Shown: one piece after another, positions 14,314 to 14,603 of the stretch
Position numbering within the stretch: the first letter of the stretch is position 1
How the letters are laid out: every line of letters starts with the position of its first letter
The notes under the pieces: model-generated
The model's database searches: none
Told to the model about the DNA's origin: nothing
Seen by the model: the letters and a program-made list of their open reading frames with translations, nothing else
Assembly (NCBI GenBank): GCA_938045315.1
Contig: CALINM010000081.1
Coordinates: forward strand, 1 to 14,603
Direction of reading: 5' to 3'
DNA: 14,603 nt
From: an uncultured bacterium
Lineage (GTDB): Bacteria; CALINM01
Position numbers and translations under genes: made by a program

Positions 14314-14603
14314 TTATCCTTTTGAAATGTCAATACTTTTTTGATTAATCACGAATATATTCCTGTATTCATCGCCTGTAAAAAGCTTACTTAGCTCTAC
14401 ATCTTCATTCTTCCACCAGATCTCTTTTTCTTCTTTGTCTTTTGGGAATAATTTTTTATCGCCCGTAAGATATATATTACCAGATATTTTAACCTTAAAC
14501 CTTTTTAAAGCTATAACATCCTCAACTATTCCTTCGTAAAAAAATACTCTTACAAATATTGAATGATCATGGGTGCTGATCTTTGCAACCTGACCATGTT
14601 TCA
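14314..14603 (-). CDS. Unrecognised protein, partial at the right edge, upstream of the cytochrome
   Basis: The minus strand from the window edge is open in one frame for 95 codons to TAA at 14314-14316. It begins KHGQVAKISTHDHSIFVRV and ends with I-D-I-S-K-G. The sequence is soluble and charged, with a W-W-K-N motif and no membrane segment or haem motif. I do not recognise the family. The two bases at 14602-14603 read TG on the minus strand, so the codon before K could be a start (ATG, GTG or TTG) and the protein nearly complete, or the gene may extend well outside. The stop is 2 bp before the cytochrome start, and its last codons contain the cytochrome's ribosome binding site, so the two are very likely co-transcribed and coupled. 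Confidence 0.7.
   Translation of the reverse strand, partial: KHGQVAKISTHDHSIFVRVFFYEGIVEDVIALKRFKVKISGNIYLTGDKKLFPKDKEEKEIWWKNEDVELSKLFTGDEYRNIFVINQKSIDISKG

Noticed and set aside
1-14603. CRISPR array, tRNA or rRNA genes
   Set aside because: No regularly spaced repeats, cloverleaf-like segments or rRNA-like stretches were seen; nearly all sequence is accounted for by protein genes or their remnants.

Overview
The window is AT-rich bacterial DNA with densely packed genes. It combines a diaminopimelate-aminotransferase (DapL) lysine pathway, a tungsten/molybdenum-type aldehyde:ferredoxin oxidoreductase and a membrane-anchored multihaem c-type cytochrome. This points to an anaerobic, respiring, Gram-negative-type bacterium. 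A member of the Deferribacterota (Deferribacter/Calditerrivibrio-like) would fit, but this is an inference from gene content and base composition only.

Layout. (1) Positions 1-303, minus strand: the N-terminal 101 codons of a PsiE-family membrane protein, running off the left edge. (2) Positions 515 to about 3136: a zone of gene decay. A B12-binding radical SAM gene has a frameshift at a C7 tract, an in-frame TAG and a lost 3' part. Against it lies a heavily degraded, internally deleted IS256/Mutator-family transposase remnant (about 1552-2118), not annotated by any intact reading frame. Next comes an NHL/beta-propeller gene on the minus strand with one frameshift and a doubtful 3' end. (3) Positions 3133-12557, minus strand: an apparent operon transcribed right to left: lysA, dapF, dapA, dapB, FAH-family hydrolase, dapL, folK, aldehyde ferredoxin oxidoreductase (AOR), FucA-type class II aldolase, LemA-like protein, DUF192 protein, then the broken NHL gene. 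Gaps are 1-11 bp or short overlaps throughout. (4) Positions 12558-12693: a divergent promoter region with good sigma70-like hexamers on both strands. (5) Positions 12694-13776, plus strand: a divergent YchF/OLA1-family P-loop protein. (6) Positions 13778-14603, minus strand: a six-haem-motif cytochrome preceded by an unrecognised partial gene, probably co-transcribed.

How the genes fit together. DapA, DapB, DapL, DapF and LysA form the complete route from aspartate semialdehyde plus pyruvate to meso-diaminopimelate and L-lysine, with DapL replacing the succinylase/acetylase branch (DapD/DapC/DapE). FolK (folate synthesis), the FAH-family enzyme and the aldolase-AOR pair ride on the same transcript. 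The aldolase and AOR genes overlap by 13 bp and can be read as a sequential pair: the aldolase releases an aldehyde plus a C3 phosphate and the AOR oxidises the aldehyde with reduction of ferredoxin. That coupling is the most interesting functional hypothesis here. No CRISPR array, tRNA, rRNA or complete mobile element was seen.
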